A stretch of 64,000 nucleotides of DNA from Erythrophleum ivorense (taxonomy: Eukaryota > Streptophyta > Magnoliopsida > Fabales > Fabaceae), in assembly GCA_026724425.1 (NCBI GenBank), contig JAIUCV010000002.1, positions 5,585,001-5,649,000 on the forward strand. The letters are read 5' to 3'. The position numbers were made by a program, and so were the translations under genes. Under the pieces are notes generated by a model. It was not told where the DNA came from. It did not search any database and saw nothing but the letters and a program-made list of their open reading frames with translations. Below are positions 23,329 to 34,325 of this stretch, piece by piece (the first letter of the stretch is position 1; each line of letters opens with the position of its first letter).

Positions 23329-25672
23329 TCACGGCGTGGTCGTTGTTTGCCCTAATTCTTCTGGTTCTTGTTGCTCCTGTACTGTAGGATTTGTATTTAA
23401 ATCTAAGGATGGTGAATGAATTGGAGGAATCGATTGATGCGACGTCATAAATCCTGATTGCGATGATCCTCCTGGCTCAAAGGAATTATGATGTGGCGCA
23501 TTAAACGTTGATATATCAAACAAGAATTCAGCAAATGATCCAAAAGAGCTAGAAGAAGGCGAGGGCTGCACGTACGAGGAGGGACCTGCTCCACTAACAT
23601 TGCTAAACTGGCCTGATAGTATAGGATAAGATGGACCAGACACACCCATATCTGGTTGCATTAGAGTTGGAATATACGGAGATACACCAAGATTATCAAG
23701 GCCAATGTCTTGTTGCAATGGGTCTTGCTGTTGCTTGTTACTTCTTCCCATAGTAGGCTGCTGGGTTGATAGGTAACCTTGACGTCTCTTTCTTGGTCGA
23801 CCTATCAGAATCTGAGGTCTAGGAAGATCTGGTGCTTGGTCAGCGGGTTGAGAAAATAGTGAGAATCGCTGCTCACCGAGAGCACATAGTATATTACTAG
23901 AGTCTTGGCTTACGATATCGCGAAAATCCGCAGGCAAAGAATCCTGTAAGTGCATCCTATAAAGTCTCTCAGCTAAATCAACTTAACAAAACAAAAAATA
24001 AGTAGTTAAATAAAGATATGCAATAATTTTTAAAAACAATAACAATAAAGTTGATAAACTATAGAAAACTGTACCGCATATCCAGTGGCAGCACTGGACC
24101 TCTGAATCCATCGATGTGTGCGTTGCTAGTACCACCGCATATATTCAGATGTGATCTCAAAAAGCTCCTCAGTGACAAGGGACTGGGACATAGTATCTTG
24201 CCATCCATACCATTGTTGGATGAAAATGCTATGTTCAGACACTCAATTGGTCTGAATTCTTCCTTGAAGCTGTAAATTATGGAGAGAGTCCAATCTAATG
24301 GGTTCTTGAGGAATTGGTTGATAGCAACCAAATTGTCGTAGGACGCGATCTGGATGATGCCACTCTATGATCCAGAAACATATAAGTGGCACAGATGCAA
24401 TCCAAATATCAGGGGAAGTCAAACAATACACTGGAATCAATTCTTGCACCGCTTGTGATTGGTATGGGCGCCATACAATCTGAAAATGACATTAGAAAGA
24501 ATAATAAGTAAACCATCAATAGTAAAGAAATGATAAATATTATGAGTTAAAGTTGGGCACATACCTCATCATCCCTCATTGCATCCAGCAAAGCTCTATA
24601 TAATCGGAGGGCTCTAACACTTGGACGTGGAGGTCGTCCAACATTTCGCCATCTGTTATAATGAACAAACATATTATATAAATCAAGTGTGATAAATAAA
24701 GCCAACATAATTAAATTAAATTAACCATGTAAAAATTTGAATTCTAATTCATACCTGAAACCAAGAGGTGGAAGAACGGGATATTCCTCAATCCGAGGGT
24801 CAGGAGTAGGTGGTATCTCGGGTGCAAGCATAGGAAATCTATCCCATGCCCACAGATGTAATAATGTCAAGCATCCAACGATACCAGAATCATTCTTATA
24901 TGTTGCATTACAGAGCTCACAATAAAGATAAGCTAATATTGCTGATCCCCAACTACATCGACCAGCCTGCTCAAAATCATCTAGTAATGGCAGATACATC
25001 AGGTAAACTCGATAACTAGATCTATCTGGCATTAACCACCCTCTAATCATACGAAGAATATAAGCACGAGTGAATTGACGCATTGCCTCATCATCTGCAT
25101 CATCTGTTAGTTGTGCGAAGTTTCATGCTAACCAAGCAATGAATAATCACTATCCATCAATCTGATCAGCTGGTGGTGTAATTCCTAAAAGCCATTGACA
25201 AACTTCTGGCCAATTGAAACTTGTCCCACCTACAACGGGGTCTCCCTCGATCGGTAGTCCTAACTGCACTACTACATCCTCAAGAGTGATTGTGCACTCT
25301 CCTTTAGTAGTGTGAAATGTATGTGTCTCAGGACGCCATCGCTATACTAATGCACTCACTAGTGATGTATCGTACTCAAACTGTCCAACTCGTGCAACAC
25401 CATAAAAACCAGATTGCCTCAAATAATCGATAATGGCCAAAGGCGGATCACCTAAGCGATCATCGTGCAGAACTCGTCCAGGGCGAAGTATCCGATCATC
25501 TTGCAAATAAAGATAAATTATATAACTAAATGATTAAATGAAACAGGAACTAACAATAAATCTTTTAACTTACCTCACCATTCTAGATAGCCTGTGATAT
25601 ATGTCGTTCTTGTAAATATAGAAGTGATGCATCATTTGGACCTGGATCAATGGGTTAACCAACTCTAGCCAT
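23329..25672 (-). pseudogene. Plant mobile domain (PMD, MAIN-like) gene in MULE copy 1, inactivated
   Basis: On the minus strand it begins MARVG..PIDPGPNDASLLYLQERHISQ at 25672. The PMD core follows (LRQSGFYGVARVGQFEYD, ETHTFHTTKGECTITLEDVVVQLGLPIEGDPVVG, WLMPDRSS, CSWGSAILAYLY, GCLTLLHLWAWDRFP, WRPYQSQ, WIIEWHHPDRVLRQFGCYQPIP). It ends with a Ser/Pro/Gln-rich tail carrying a basic IGRPRKRRQG motif. Likely exons: 25672-about 25579, 25499-24755, 24652-24565, 24479-about 24074 and about 23985-23329, with GT/AG borders. In-frame stops lie at 25655-25657, 25583-25585, 25342-25344, 25150-25152, 25123-25125, 24243-24245 and 24126-24128. PMD proteins such as MAIN and MAIL1 act in the nucleus in silencing and genome stability, and PMD genes are known passengers of plant transposons. 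Confidence 0.85.
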
Positions 25673-25856
25673 AGTAGCTATATTTATCTAAAAAAACATA
25701 AATGATTAAAAAAAAACTTATCAAACAGAAAAGATGCTCAATTCTATTTCAAGTTACCAGTATAAATGTACATACAATCAGGGTCAAGTTAACAAACACA
25801 TAAAGAATGAGTCATTTTTCATATTTATAAACAATTACAACTTTTATTAATATTCT

Positions 25857-28543
25857 ATTGAGGGGCAACATTACGATGCGGGCATAAGGAACGATTATAA
25901 CCGATTTGTCTGCAGAGACTACATCTACTTGATTGTGACAAGCCTTTGAAATCTATTTCATTTCGATAACGAGTCAAACGAGGTCGACCTCGTTCTCGAA
26001 GCATTGATGGATTAGGAATTAATTTTGGACCACTTGGTTACGGCCAATATTCTTATCCTCTAATAGATTGGAACATATTACTATATGCATTACGCATTGT
26101 TTCTAGTATAAATACAGGGTCTACGTACTGAAATGGCTCAAGAGATGCAGCAGCACATACCGCAAAAGCATGTTGGCACGGGTATTTCTCCACTTGAAAT
26201 TTATCGCAATCACATATGCATTCAATCAAATTAACCCTACAACAACGGTTATATTGGTGATTCATTTGGTCATATGGCTCCTCGACCTTAAACAATGTAG
26301 CTTCCCGATTGAACATGTGCACAACACAAGAATGGGAGCGTTGCACATTGACAGCTATCTTTTTCATCAGAGTTTGAGAGTAAACTTGACCTGCATTCAG
26401 TTGAGCATTTATCTGTTGGGAGCGTTGAACGAAATACTGGTTGACTCGATAATATGTTGCTTTCGCTATGCCTGACATAGGTAAGGATCTGACCCCCTTC
26501 AAGACATCATTCATGCACTCTGCTAGGTTTGTTGTCATGTGGCCATATCGTTGACTATGTACATCATACGCACGAGTCCATTGTTCTTTGGGTATTTCGG
26601 CAATCCATTTGGCTGCTTATTCATGTATAACCGCTATTTCAGCTAGCTTTTCATCAACATACCGACGCTCATATGCATAACCTGTGTAACATGGTTAACA
26701 TATCTATTATTATTTGCTAATTATCTATGACATATATAACTAGATAGAGAAAAAAAATATACCAATATTTTTTAGTTTTTGTTTTAAATCAGATGACCTA
26801 TAATGCGTGTGAAGGTTGCTTGCCACATGACGAAGACAAAAAACATGATATCCATAAGGTGGTTGCCAACCCGTCTGTGAATTACCAATGGCAGCTAAAA
26901 TCGATGGATGTCTATCTGATATCAAACAAATATCACGCTGCCTAAGCACAACTCGTCTGCGCAAGTTATATAAGAACCATGTCCATGTTGATTGCGTCTC
27001 CCCTTCAACGACAGCGAAGGCGAGGGGAACAATATGATAGTCACCATCCTGTGCCATTGCCATTAATAATGTTCCCTTGTATTTGCCATATAAGAAGGTG
27101 CCATCAACTTGAATCATTGGTTTAAGGTACTTAAAAGCATCTATACAAGGTTTGAATGCCCAAAATACCCTCTTAAATACTGCAACTGGCTCACTAGTAG
27201 AGGTACTCTCTGAAACTTGATTCATCACAAATTCAACATATGAGCCAGGCATGGACTGCTGTACTGCAGCTATCCACCGAGGTAATGTAGCATAGGAACT
27301 CTCCCAATTTTCAAAAGCAATAGCAGCAGCTTTATGTTTTGCTCTCCATGCTTTTCTATAAAAGATAATGTATCCAAACACGCTCTCCAAACACGCTCTT
27401 CATCCGCTCGATTATTTGACTGATAGGAACATCAAGGGTCTCCGTCACCATTGCTCCAATACACGATGAGATAATATCATAATCTAATATTGGATGATCT
27501 TGTGATAAGACTGAAGACAAACATGTATGTGAACCCCAATATCTCGTAATCTGCCAGAATGAACCATTCCCTTTGCCTTTCTTACATGCTCTGACCCGCC
27601 ATCTATAGTTCTTGCCATAATTCACGCATCGAAATTCTTCATACTTTTTACTGGTCAAGTATTTCTTAAAATTATGGTGCGCCCTCACAGAATAGAGTTT
27701 CACAGCAAGTCGTAGTGCTTTTTGATTTGAATATCTTAATCCAACTGATAGTTCCTGATTGTTCAATTGTGTTTGATTTCCCACCTCTTCGAATTCATCA
27801 CCTTGTGAGCAGGCCAAATTGACTTGCTGGAAGAACACAGCTGCAGGGTCAACATATTCAGATACTGGTTCACTATCAACGACTTCATCATCATCACCCT
27901 CACTGTCATACCCATCATCATCATCATCATCGGTCTCACTGTTATCACCTTCATTGTCATTATTGTAATCAGGGTTAAGTTCTGCATCGTATTCATCTTC
28001 ATTTTCAAAGTCTTCCAATACATTTTCTTCTGAGTTCTGTGGAGAATGAGGTACGTCATACCCAATTACTGGATAAGAGGAACTCGGTTGCGAACTACCC
28101 GCTACTGGCACCATTTGATAAGTTGTTGATCGATAGAATAAATCAGGTGAAGGTAACACTTCATTCACTAGGTTTGACTGAAATTCAATGTTCAAGTGTG
28201 AGTCGATACTCGAAATGTTCGCATATATTTCAACTGAATTCAATTATGATGGGAAACGTGAGTGTGATTGCCACATTCTCTGCACATCACCATCATCTTC
28301 CAGCATAATCGCTTGGTACCATATTGGATTTATTGTTGTTGGGAGCCTATATATTAAATTAGATACATTTTGGTTAGAAGGAAGGTGTAGTTTTTGACTA
28401 ATAGCTTCTTTCAACTCTTCCAATGTGATATTAGTGCTAACTGTTATATATTTAGACATTGCACACTGAAATGTCGCACCTTGTGCACTGTCATAAATTC
28501 TTCCATTTGCATAAATGCAAATAATCTCATTTCTCCTGGCCAT
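25857..28543 (-). pseudogene. MuDR-type MULE transposase (MURA-like), inactivated
   Basis: The start at 28543 (MARRNEIICIYANGRI) is supported by MULE copy 2, which also opens MARRNE. Domains in order: ubiquitin-like N-terminal MuDR region; acidic stretch (ETDDDDDDGYDSEGDDDE) near 27920; MuDR DNA-binding region (YEEFRCVNYGKNYRWRVRACK); MULE DDE catalytic domain with MIQVDGTFLYGKYKG and CLISDRHPSI; SWIM zinc finger CICDCDKFQ..CQHAFAVC near 26200; an RGRPR hook; and a zinc knuckle CSLC..C with His replaced by Tyr. One intron (about 26760-26690) is supported by the same junction in copy 2. Breaks: TAA at 28244-28246, 26617-26619, 26053-26055 and 26038-26040, plus a frameshift from a 13-bp tandem duplication at 27374-27399. 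Confidence 0.88.
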
Positions 28544-29515
28544 TTTGCTCCTCTCAAATATCCTAATTACAAATATACTCCACATAGTTATACTTGTAGC
28601 ATACTTTATCAAAACAACGCAGTATATTATCTTTTACAATTGTACATTTCTTTCTAATATAAAATTTTCATTTAGTTTTTATACAATGATTTAAAGACAA
28701 AAATTAAAGTCTTCTTAAAAGCATAAAAAATTATTTTAAAATTTGACAAAGATAAGTGTATGACTTCCATGACAAAAATATAATAATTAGAATAAAACTT
28801 TAATGATTGAGTCACTTAAATCATATGTCTCTTTTTATCAATAAATTAATAACTTGATTAAACAAAACTTTGTATAATATTGCGTACAAATCAAAATATA
28901 TAAATGTAGAATTCATATTTAAACTCAACTCATCAAAAGAAAGGAAGCTAATAGACAATAGAAATTTAAGTGTTACAAAAAAAATAGACATTAAATAATT
29001 TAAAATTTAATTTTTCAAATAGAATAAATTACAAATATTTTTTAAAGTTTTATTGAAATTATATAGACATCTTTCTTATTTTTAAAATATAGAATTAAAG
29101 GGCTGACCAGCCCTTATACCTTAAAACTTTCAAAGCTTAAAATTGTACAAAATCATCATACAGCAAAGATTAAAAATTAAAGCTATTTGGGGCCAACTTG
29201 CTAATTAAATCAATCAACAATGAGTTGCCAACAAAAAATAAAATTGTAATTGCATCTATTTTTGGACGTAATTACTCTTTAATTAGATTCTTACAATTTA
29301 AATAATTTTAAATTTAGCCTATGTTGTTATGTTTTTGCCTATATTTTGTTTTATACATCACTTAATTATTTCTTTATCTATATTTTGTTATTATAAATTA
29401 TACATATTTAAAATGTGAAGACAATATATAATTAGTTATATCAATAAAATTTAATAGAATATTTATAGAATTTTAATAAATATAAAGCTTATTAAAATTC
29501 AAAAGTTTGTTCTTA
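28544..29515. other. AT-rich 5' region of MULE copy 1
   Basis: Noncoding upstream DNA of the transposase gene. No promoter element is obvious apart from TA-rich tracts. Confidence 0.4.
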
Positions 29516-30425
29516 TTTCTGAACTATTTAAATTATTATCCTCTAATATTATTTTTTTCATTATTAGTATTAATATGAAGCAAAGATAATATCAATTTTT
29601 TAAATAATTACTGAAGCATATATTTTTATTTATTTTTTGACTACATAATTTTATTTCTTAAATTTTAACATAAAATTTTTCACAATTATTCATCAAATAT
29701 TAAATTTTTTTCCTTCCTTCTTTATTCCTTAGGCATTGAAATAAAATATATTTATTTTTTACATCTATATATGTCCATTTTCTTACTAATATAAAATATT
29801 CTTTTTTTTTTCTAACCATCTAAAATTTCCTCTCCTTTCTCATTTGATTTATTTCAAATAATTATCATTTTATATTTTCTTTCTCTACAAAATTTCTTAT
29901 TCTAATCATTACTTCCATTTTTCTTAGATCTTTTATTTTTCCACTATTAAAATTTAAAAATTTTCACTTCTTTCTGAATTATTTAAATTATTTTCCTCTA
30001 ATATTATTTTTTATTATTAATATTAATATAAAGCAAAGATAAAATTAATTTTTTAAATAATTACTGCAGCATATATTTTTATTTTTTTTCGACTTCATAA
30101 ATTTATTTCTTAAATTTTAACATATAATTTTTCACAATTATTCATCAAATATTAAATTTTTTTCCTTCCTTCTTTGTACTTTATGCATTGAAATAAAATA
30201 TATTTATTTTTTACATCTATATAAGTTCATTTTCTTACTAATATAACATATTCCTATTTTTTCTTCTAACCATCTACAATTTTCTCTCCTTTATCATTTA
30301 ATTTATTTTAAATAATTATCATTGCATATTTTCTTTCTCTACAAAAATTTTTATTGTAATAATTACTTCTATTTTTCTTAGTCATTTTATTTTAATTTTT
30401 CTACTCCAACTCTACTTTTTAATAT
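29516..30425. repeat. 455-bp tandem duplication within MULE copy 1
   Basis: The unit beginning TTTCTGAACTATTTAAATTA at 29516 recurs as TTTCTGAATTATTTAAATTA at 29971. The two units stay aligned through shared landmarks such as GAAGCATATATTTTTATTT / GCAGCATATATTTTTATTT and CACAATTATTCATCAAATAT. Only scattered differences separate them. It lies upstream of the transposase gene. Confidence 0.8.
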
Positions 30426-31210
30426 CTTTATAGTTATAAATACATTTATTTCATAATTTTTTCTTTTCATTTTTACTTATTTACCAATTTCCTCTTTTTT
30501 CTTCCATTTTTATTTTTTCTATAGCTAGTTTCCATTATTATGTAAAAAAAAATGCAACAATAATTAAAAAAATTAGAACAAATAATTTAAAAAACAATCT
30601 TTCATATACAATTATACATTATTACAGAAAAAATTAACAAGAATTTATACATTTAGGGATACAACAAATATTATTATCATAATAAACATGTATCAACAGA
30701 TGACATTTCTCTCTTGCTACTAAACAAATATTATATGAAAAATAAAATTATAAATATATTTTAGTTGTTAACTAGAGACATACCTTGATTTTTGCTATGA
30801 AATGTTGATAATTTTGAGAGTCCTCCCTCTTTGCTCTAAAGCAAAACTAAAACTAAAAAGGGTCACACAAAATAATTTTCACTTATATCTCTCAAAGAAT
30901 TTGCAAGAAGAGTCGGAGGAGGAGGAAAACTGAGATAAAAGAAGTGAAGCAAATGAGAAGTTTGATGTCCATTTATAGCCAAATTATAGAGGATATTTTC
31001 GTAATTTTATTATAATATTATATATCATTTTATTTTCTGGCCAATCAGAACTCAATAAAATCTATTAGAACCAATCATAATTCGCCACATGTCTTCAAAA
31101 ACAGTAATTTTTATCTTCTTCTAAATTTACATCCGTGACCGATCAATGACCGGTCATGTCTGTTTGACTGGTCAGTCCAAAGGCTTCAGGCTAGGTGTGC
31201 AGCCTAATTG
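30426..31210. other. 5' terminal region of MULE copy 1
   Basis: Noncoding. Near 31137-31180 there is a GC-richer patch (GTGACCGATCAATGACCGGT, GACTGGTCAGTCC) that has a counterpart in reverse orientation near 52750-52800 of MULE copy 2, supporting common ancestry of the two elements. Confidence 0.5.
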
Positions 31211-31357
31211 AAATTCGGACGCATGGGGTTCGAATTCAAAAAACTCTGAATTCGGACACTATGCGTCTGAATTCAGTAGTCAACATTGCCTCGTTTATTG
31301 TGTTGGTGCTGCGTTAATTTTTGTGCATGCAAATTCGGAGCGCATCTGTCCGAATTC
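31211..31357. repeat. Right cluster of spaced dyads in MULE copy 1
   Basis: Three inverted repeats with 10-bp arms and 7-bp spacers lie at 31211-31237 (AAATTCGGAC / GTTCGAATTC), 31248-31274 (GAATTCGGAC / GTCTGAATTC) and 31331-31357 (AAATTCGGAG / GTCCGAATTC). Arms and spacing match the left cluster. Confidence 0.8.
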
Positions 31358-31446
31358 AACTTTTTTATTACTCTTGGGACAATTACTTTTTGGCTTATTG
31401 CTTTTCGTGCAAAAGTTATTCTTTTTATTACTTCTCTGCCAATTCA
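31349..31446 (-). repeat. Right terminal inverted repeat of MULE copy 1
   Basis: Imperfect reverse complement of about 22274-22368. Confidence 0.65.
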
Positions 31447-32208
31447 CGGATCTTAGTGCTGTCTTTTTTACTAAGAAGACTTTAAAGCAAATCAATACTT
31501 TTGTACCTAATATAATTGATGCTTTCTCAACAAATGTTAACATAATTTAATACTTCATCATTGATAATTTGAGTTATGCTTAGGTTTTAACTTCTTACCA
31601 ATTTTTTGTTCTAAATTGATGAACTCGATGATCAAGAACATATATAACACAGGACCCATTTGACGCCTCCCTTTTATTTTGGCCAACTTTTTATCTCTTG
31701 AAAGAGATGTGTCTGGTTGTGCAAAGTCTTATAAGGAAGTAGCTCAATATTTCAATCACAAGTTGAAAGAAGCCACAATTCAACATCGAAAGGACCTCCC
31801 TTCGGCTGCAATCATATACGTAGATATCTACTTTGTCAAGTACTCTTTGTTTAGCAATCCAAAGAAATATGGTGAGTCTAATTAACAATGATCACATGTT
31901 TATGCACAAACTTACCCATTATCTCTGGATGTGATTGGTAAAGTTGGTTTTATGAATGCCTAGGATTTGAGAAGCCACTTGTGGCATGTTGTGGGTATGG
32001 AGGGGAGTACAACTACGACATTGTTGGGTGTGGAAGCACAGTGACAATGAATGGTACAGAAATTTTTGTGGGATCATGTAAAAGACCATCAACTAGAGTG
32101 AATTGGGATGGAGTTCATTACAGAGAGGCAGCTAACAAAGTCATCTTTGATCAAATATCTAGTGGGGCTTTCTCAGATCCACCTCTTCCCTTAAACATGG
32201 CATGTTAA

Positions 32209-32614
32209 AGAAATTCAAAAAAGATTGTACACTAATAATCTTTATCAACTAATCACTTCATTTGTACTACAAATAAAATGTATGCTTCCATTCAAGCCCC
32301 ACTCATAGTGGTATTCACTCTTCACTGTTTACTATTCAGAGTTTTATATGTTCACACCCCTTCCCTCTATCCTCTTAATAAATTTTCAGAATTTCCCATA
32401 ATATCGAAGTCAAAATTCTATAACATAGATGGTACTCCTCAACTCCACCCTCTCCCTTCTCCCATTATCTCATATAATTAAGGATTTTTTTTTGGCTCAT
32501 TGTTAATTTTCAATGGGAGAGAAGTTTGATATCAAAACAATCTTTAAGAGATTCTTCACAAACAACTTTTACAGATATGCTCTAAGAGGTTCTTCACCAA
32601 TTATTTGTATTATT
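32209..32614 (+). other. 3' flank of gene 3
   Basis: Matches the flank of gene 4 (38438-38840), for example CACACCCCTTCCCTCTATCCTCTT near 32352 against CACATCCCTTCCCTCTATCC near 38554. No gene of its own seen. Confidence 0.5.
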
Positions 32615-33170
32615 AGTATTTCTCTAATCCACCCGAGGGGCGGAGCCCAAACATTTTTTCAAGAGGGACCAACATATTTTTTTATAAAATAAATTATAAA
32701 TACTATATCACACTCATATACACATACATAACACTTAATATGATATAAATGCAGAAACATAAGCTAATGGTTTTATTGTTAGACATCCTTCAACCTATAA
32801 AATAATAATGACTAATTAATTTCAAGTAAAAATTTACATAATTTAGTAATAAATTAATAAAAATAATGAAGTAATTTATTTTTTTTTAAATGCATATAAA
32901 ATTAAAAATTTAACACTTTACAAAATATTAACTAAAACGAGAGTAAAGAATCCACATATATCTCTATCAATAAGCTAAATGGCTAGATCCCTACTATTCA
33001 AAACCAACATTAACGTTAACGTAAGTTAAATAGCATGGAGTAGGGTGAGGGGACTCTAGCCCTCACTAGTCTCCCCGGGGTCTGCCCATGTCCACCCGAA
33101 ATACGGCAAGTTATAGAAATTCAAATAAGAAATAGTAATTTTTAACTGTTAATCCCTACTTTTATTTATA
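32615..33170 (+). pseudogene. GDSL exon 5 remnant, split by a small element
   Basis: TCTCTAATCCACCC (32621 on) and, after the insertion, GGCAAGTTATAGAAATTC and AATAAGAAATAGTAAT (33110-33155) align with the end of exon 5 and start of the 3' flank in genes 2 and 5. Only the last few dozen coding bases remain. The same arrangement, a scrap of a further copy behind a full gene, occurs after gene 4. Confidence 0.55.
32637..33090. mobile_element. 454-bp nonautonomous element with 9-bp target duplication
   Basis: Flanked by TCCACCCGA at 32628-32636 and again at 33091-33099. It starts GGGGCGGAGCCC and ends CCCCGGGGTCTGCCCATG, so the ends are GC-rich against an AT-rich middle. There is no coding capacity. 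The 9-bp duplication is typical of Mutator-like elements, but the terminal inverted repeat is weak. Confidence 0.55.
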
Positions 33171-33464
33171 TGGCAACTAAAATGTGTTTTTTCACGTAAG
33201 TATAACATGTCATTAATGCTAAGAATATCAAAGAAGAAATTGAGCGATATGATTGATATTCCTTATCCCTTCAATTTTAAGTTCTTAGAGCATATCAGTT
33301 GATAAAAAGAAAGAGTTTAAATATCATCATACAAAATTTTGTAAGTACGTAATACTATATACGACGGACAGCACTTTATGGGCTTTCTTCGGAATGGTCA
33401 ACAAGTATGTTAGAACCTGAGCCCAGCCCACACTTTATTCAAGAACACAACCATGATTCCGGAT
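33171..33464 (+). other. Downstream flank of the exon 5 remnant
   Basis: Matches the flanks after genes 2 and 5 (CCTTATCCCTTCAATTTTAA, AGAGCATATCAG). Noncoding. Confidence 0.45.
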
Positions 33465-33690
33465 GGGCTCGGGTAAGCAGATGAGAAGTCAGGCTCAAGC
33501 CATCACATTGGGAAAACAATTTCAAAAAGCAACTATACCCGTAAACTTCCTTGTTCATTTTCATTATTTCATCATTCAGGGAAATCTTCAACTTACTTTG
33601 TCAATTTTCATTTGGCCACATGACTTGGAGATTGGATTGCTTGAGCTTATATGCAACAGTCTGTTAAAGAGACGACTTATAACGTATTGT
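33465..33690 (+). other. Conserved upstream module (unit 4)
   Basis: Contains GAGAAGTCAGGC, GGGAAAACAATTTCAAAAAGC, GGAAATCTTCAACTTACTTTG, ACATGACTTGGAGATTGGAT and CAGTCTGTTAAAGAGACGAC in the order seen upstream of gene 1 (3822-3950). Confidence 0.5.
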
Positions 33691-33856
33691 GGAGATCAGT
33701 TCTGTAAGTGGGCGTACTTGCCCCCTTGTTTACCCCAAAAAATGAATCAACAAGCCTTCGTCAAACTAAAAACCAACAAAATCCAGACACCTCAAAGACG
33801 CCAAATTTAAATTACTAGCAGAACTGCCCGTGGCTGCAGAGACAGGTTAAAAAATT

Positions 33857-34030
33857 GGGAGAATTACAAATAAGGGCTTAGAAATAAAAAAAAAATTATT
33901 CTACAAGATTTATTATTATTATTTTAAAATAAATTATCATTAACTTTAACTAAAACCAGCAATACATAATGATAACAAATCTTATAAAATAATTTTTTTA
34001 ATTCTAAATCTCTATTTATAATTTTTTCTA
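33857..34030. mobile_element. MITE, family M1, copy 2 (degenerate)
   Basis: Left end GGGAGAATTACAAATAAGGG and the reverse complement of the right end share the M1 layout (GAATTA.., AAAAAAAATTATTxTA). Edges are approximate. Confidence 0.45.
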
Positions 34031-34288
34031 AAAAATTCCTCTGTGACCCACGTTTCATTTCATGAGTCCGACATAGAGATAATATTAAAAAAAAAGTCAA
34101 TTTTATTAGAAAGTAACAGTACAAATGATTTAAATTTTTTAATGTGAATCCCATAGAGAAAGAAAAAAAAACAACAGTGCAAATAAACAGTATATCAATG
34201 CGACACTATGAACTGTAATAAAAACAGTAAATAAACAGTAAATTCTCCACGGGCTTTTCTATATAAAGAGGAGCCAAAAGACCATGTC

Positions 34289-34320
<32 letters not shown>

Positions 34321-34325
<5 letters not shown>

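Larger units (their letters stand above)
22270..31449 (-). mobile_element. MULE transposon copy 1 with transposase and PMD genes
   Basis: About 9.18 kb inserted in exon 3 of gene 3. The left end (from CTCAATTACGGAAAAGC near 22272) and the reverse complement of the right end (GTGAATTGGCAGAGAAG near 31446) align over about 95 bp as imperfect terminal inverted repeats; the best part is AACAATAAGG..AAAAAG..TAATT..AGTAA..GAATTCGGA. On the minus strand it encodes a MuDR-type transposase (28543-25857) and then a plant mobile domain gene (25672-23329). About 3 kb of AT-rich noncoding DNA lies upstream of the transposase and about 1 kb downstream of the PMD gene. The gene flanks join as AAAATG/GATCTT with no 9-bp duplication visible, which is unusual for a MULE. 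Both genes are broken. Confidence 0.85.
20418..32208 (+). pseudogene. GDSL esterase/lipase pseudogene (gene 3), split by a MULE
   Basis: Exon pieces: 20418-20667, 21887-22090, 22192-22269 continuing at 31450-31541, 31637-31871 and 31964-32208. Exon 1 lacks about 14 bp in the signal-peptide region (frameshift). The catalytic motif reads FGETNSD instead of FGDSNSD, so the nucleophile Ser is lost. Exon 2 has a TAA near 22072 where paralogs have CAA. Exon 3 is interrupted after ATCAAAATG by MULE copy 1 and resumes at GATCTTAGTGCTG. The exon 3 donor is changed, and exon 4 has lost about 30 bp (AATTTGGGAGC.. region) and contains TGA in place of the GC of GCLP. Exon 5 still shows CCGYGGEYNY and NWDGVHYREAAN. 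The decay began before or regardless of the insertion, since lesions occur on both sides. Confidence 0.88.

Noticed and set aside
24051..24275. Plus-strand open frames across the PMD gene, also at 26170 and 27824
   Set aside because: They are antisense shadows of the PMD and transposase genes.
33822..34268. Helitron based on short conserved blocks
   Set aside because: No CTRR end with hairpin was found; TACTAGCA/TGCTAGTA inverted ends point to a different class.
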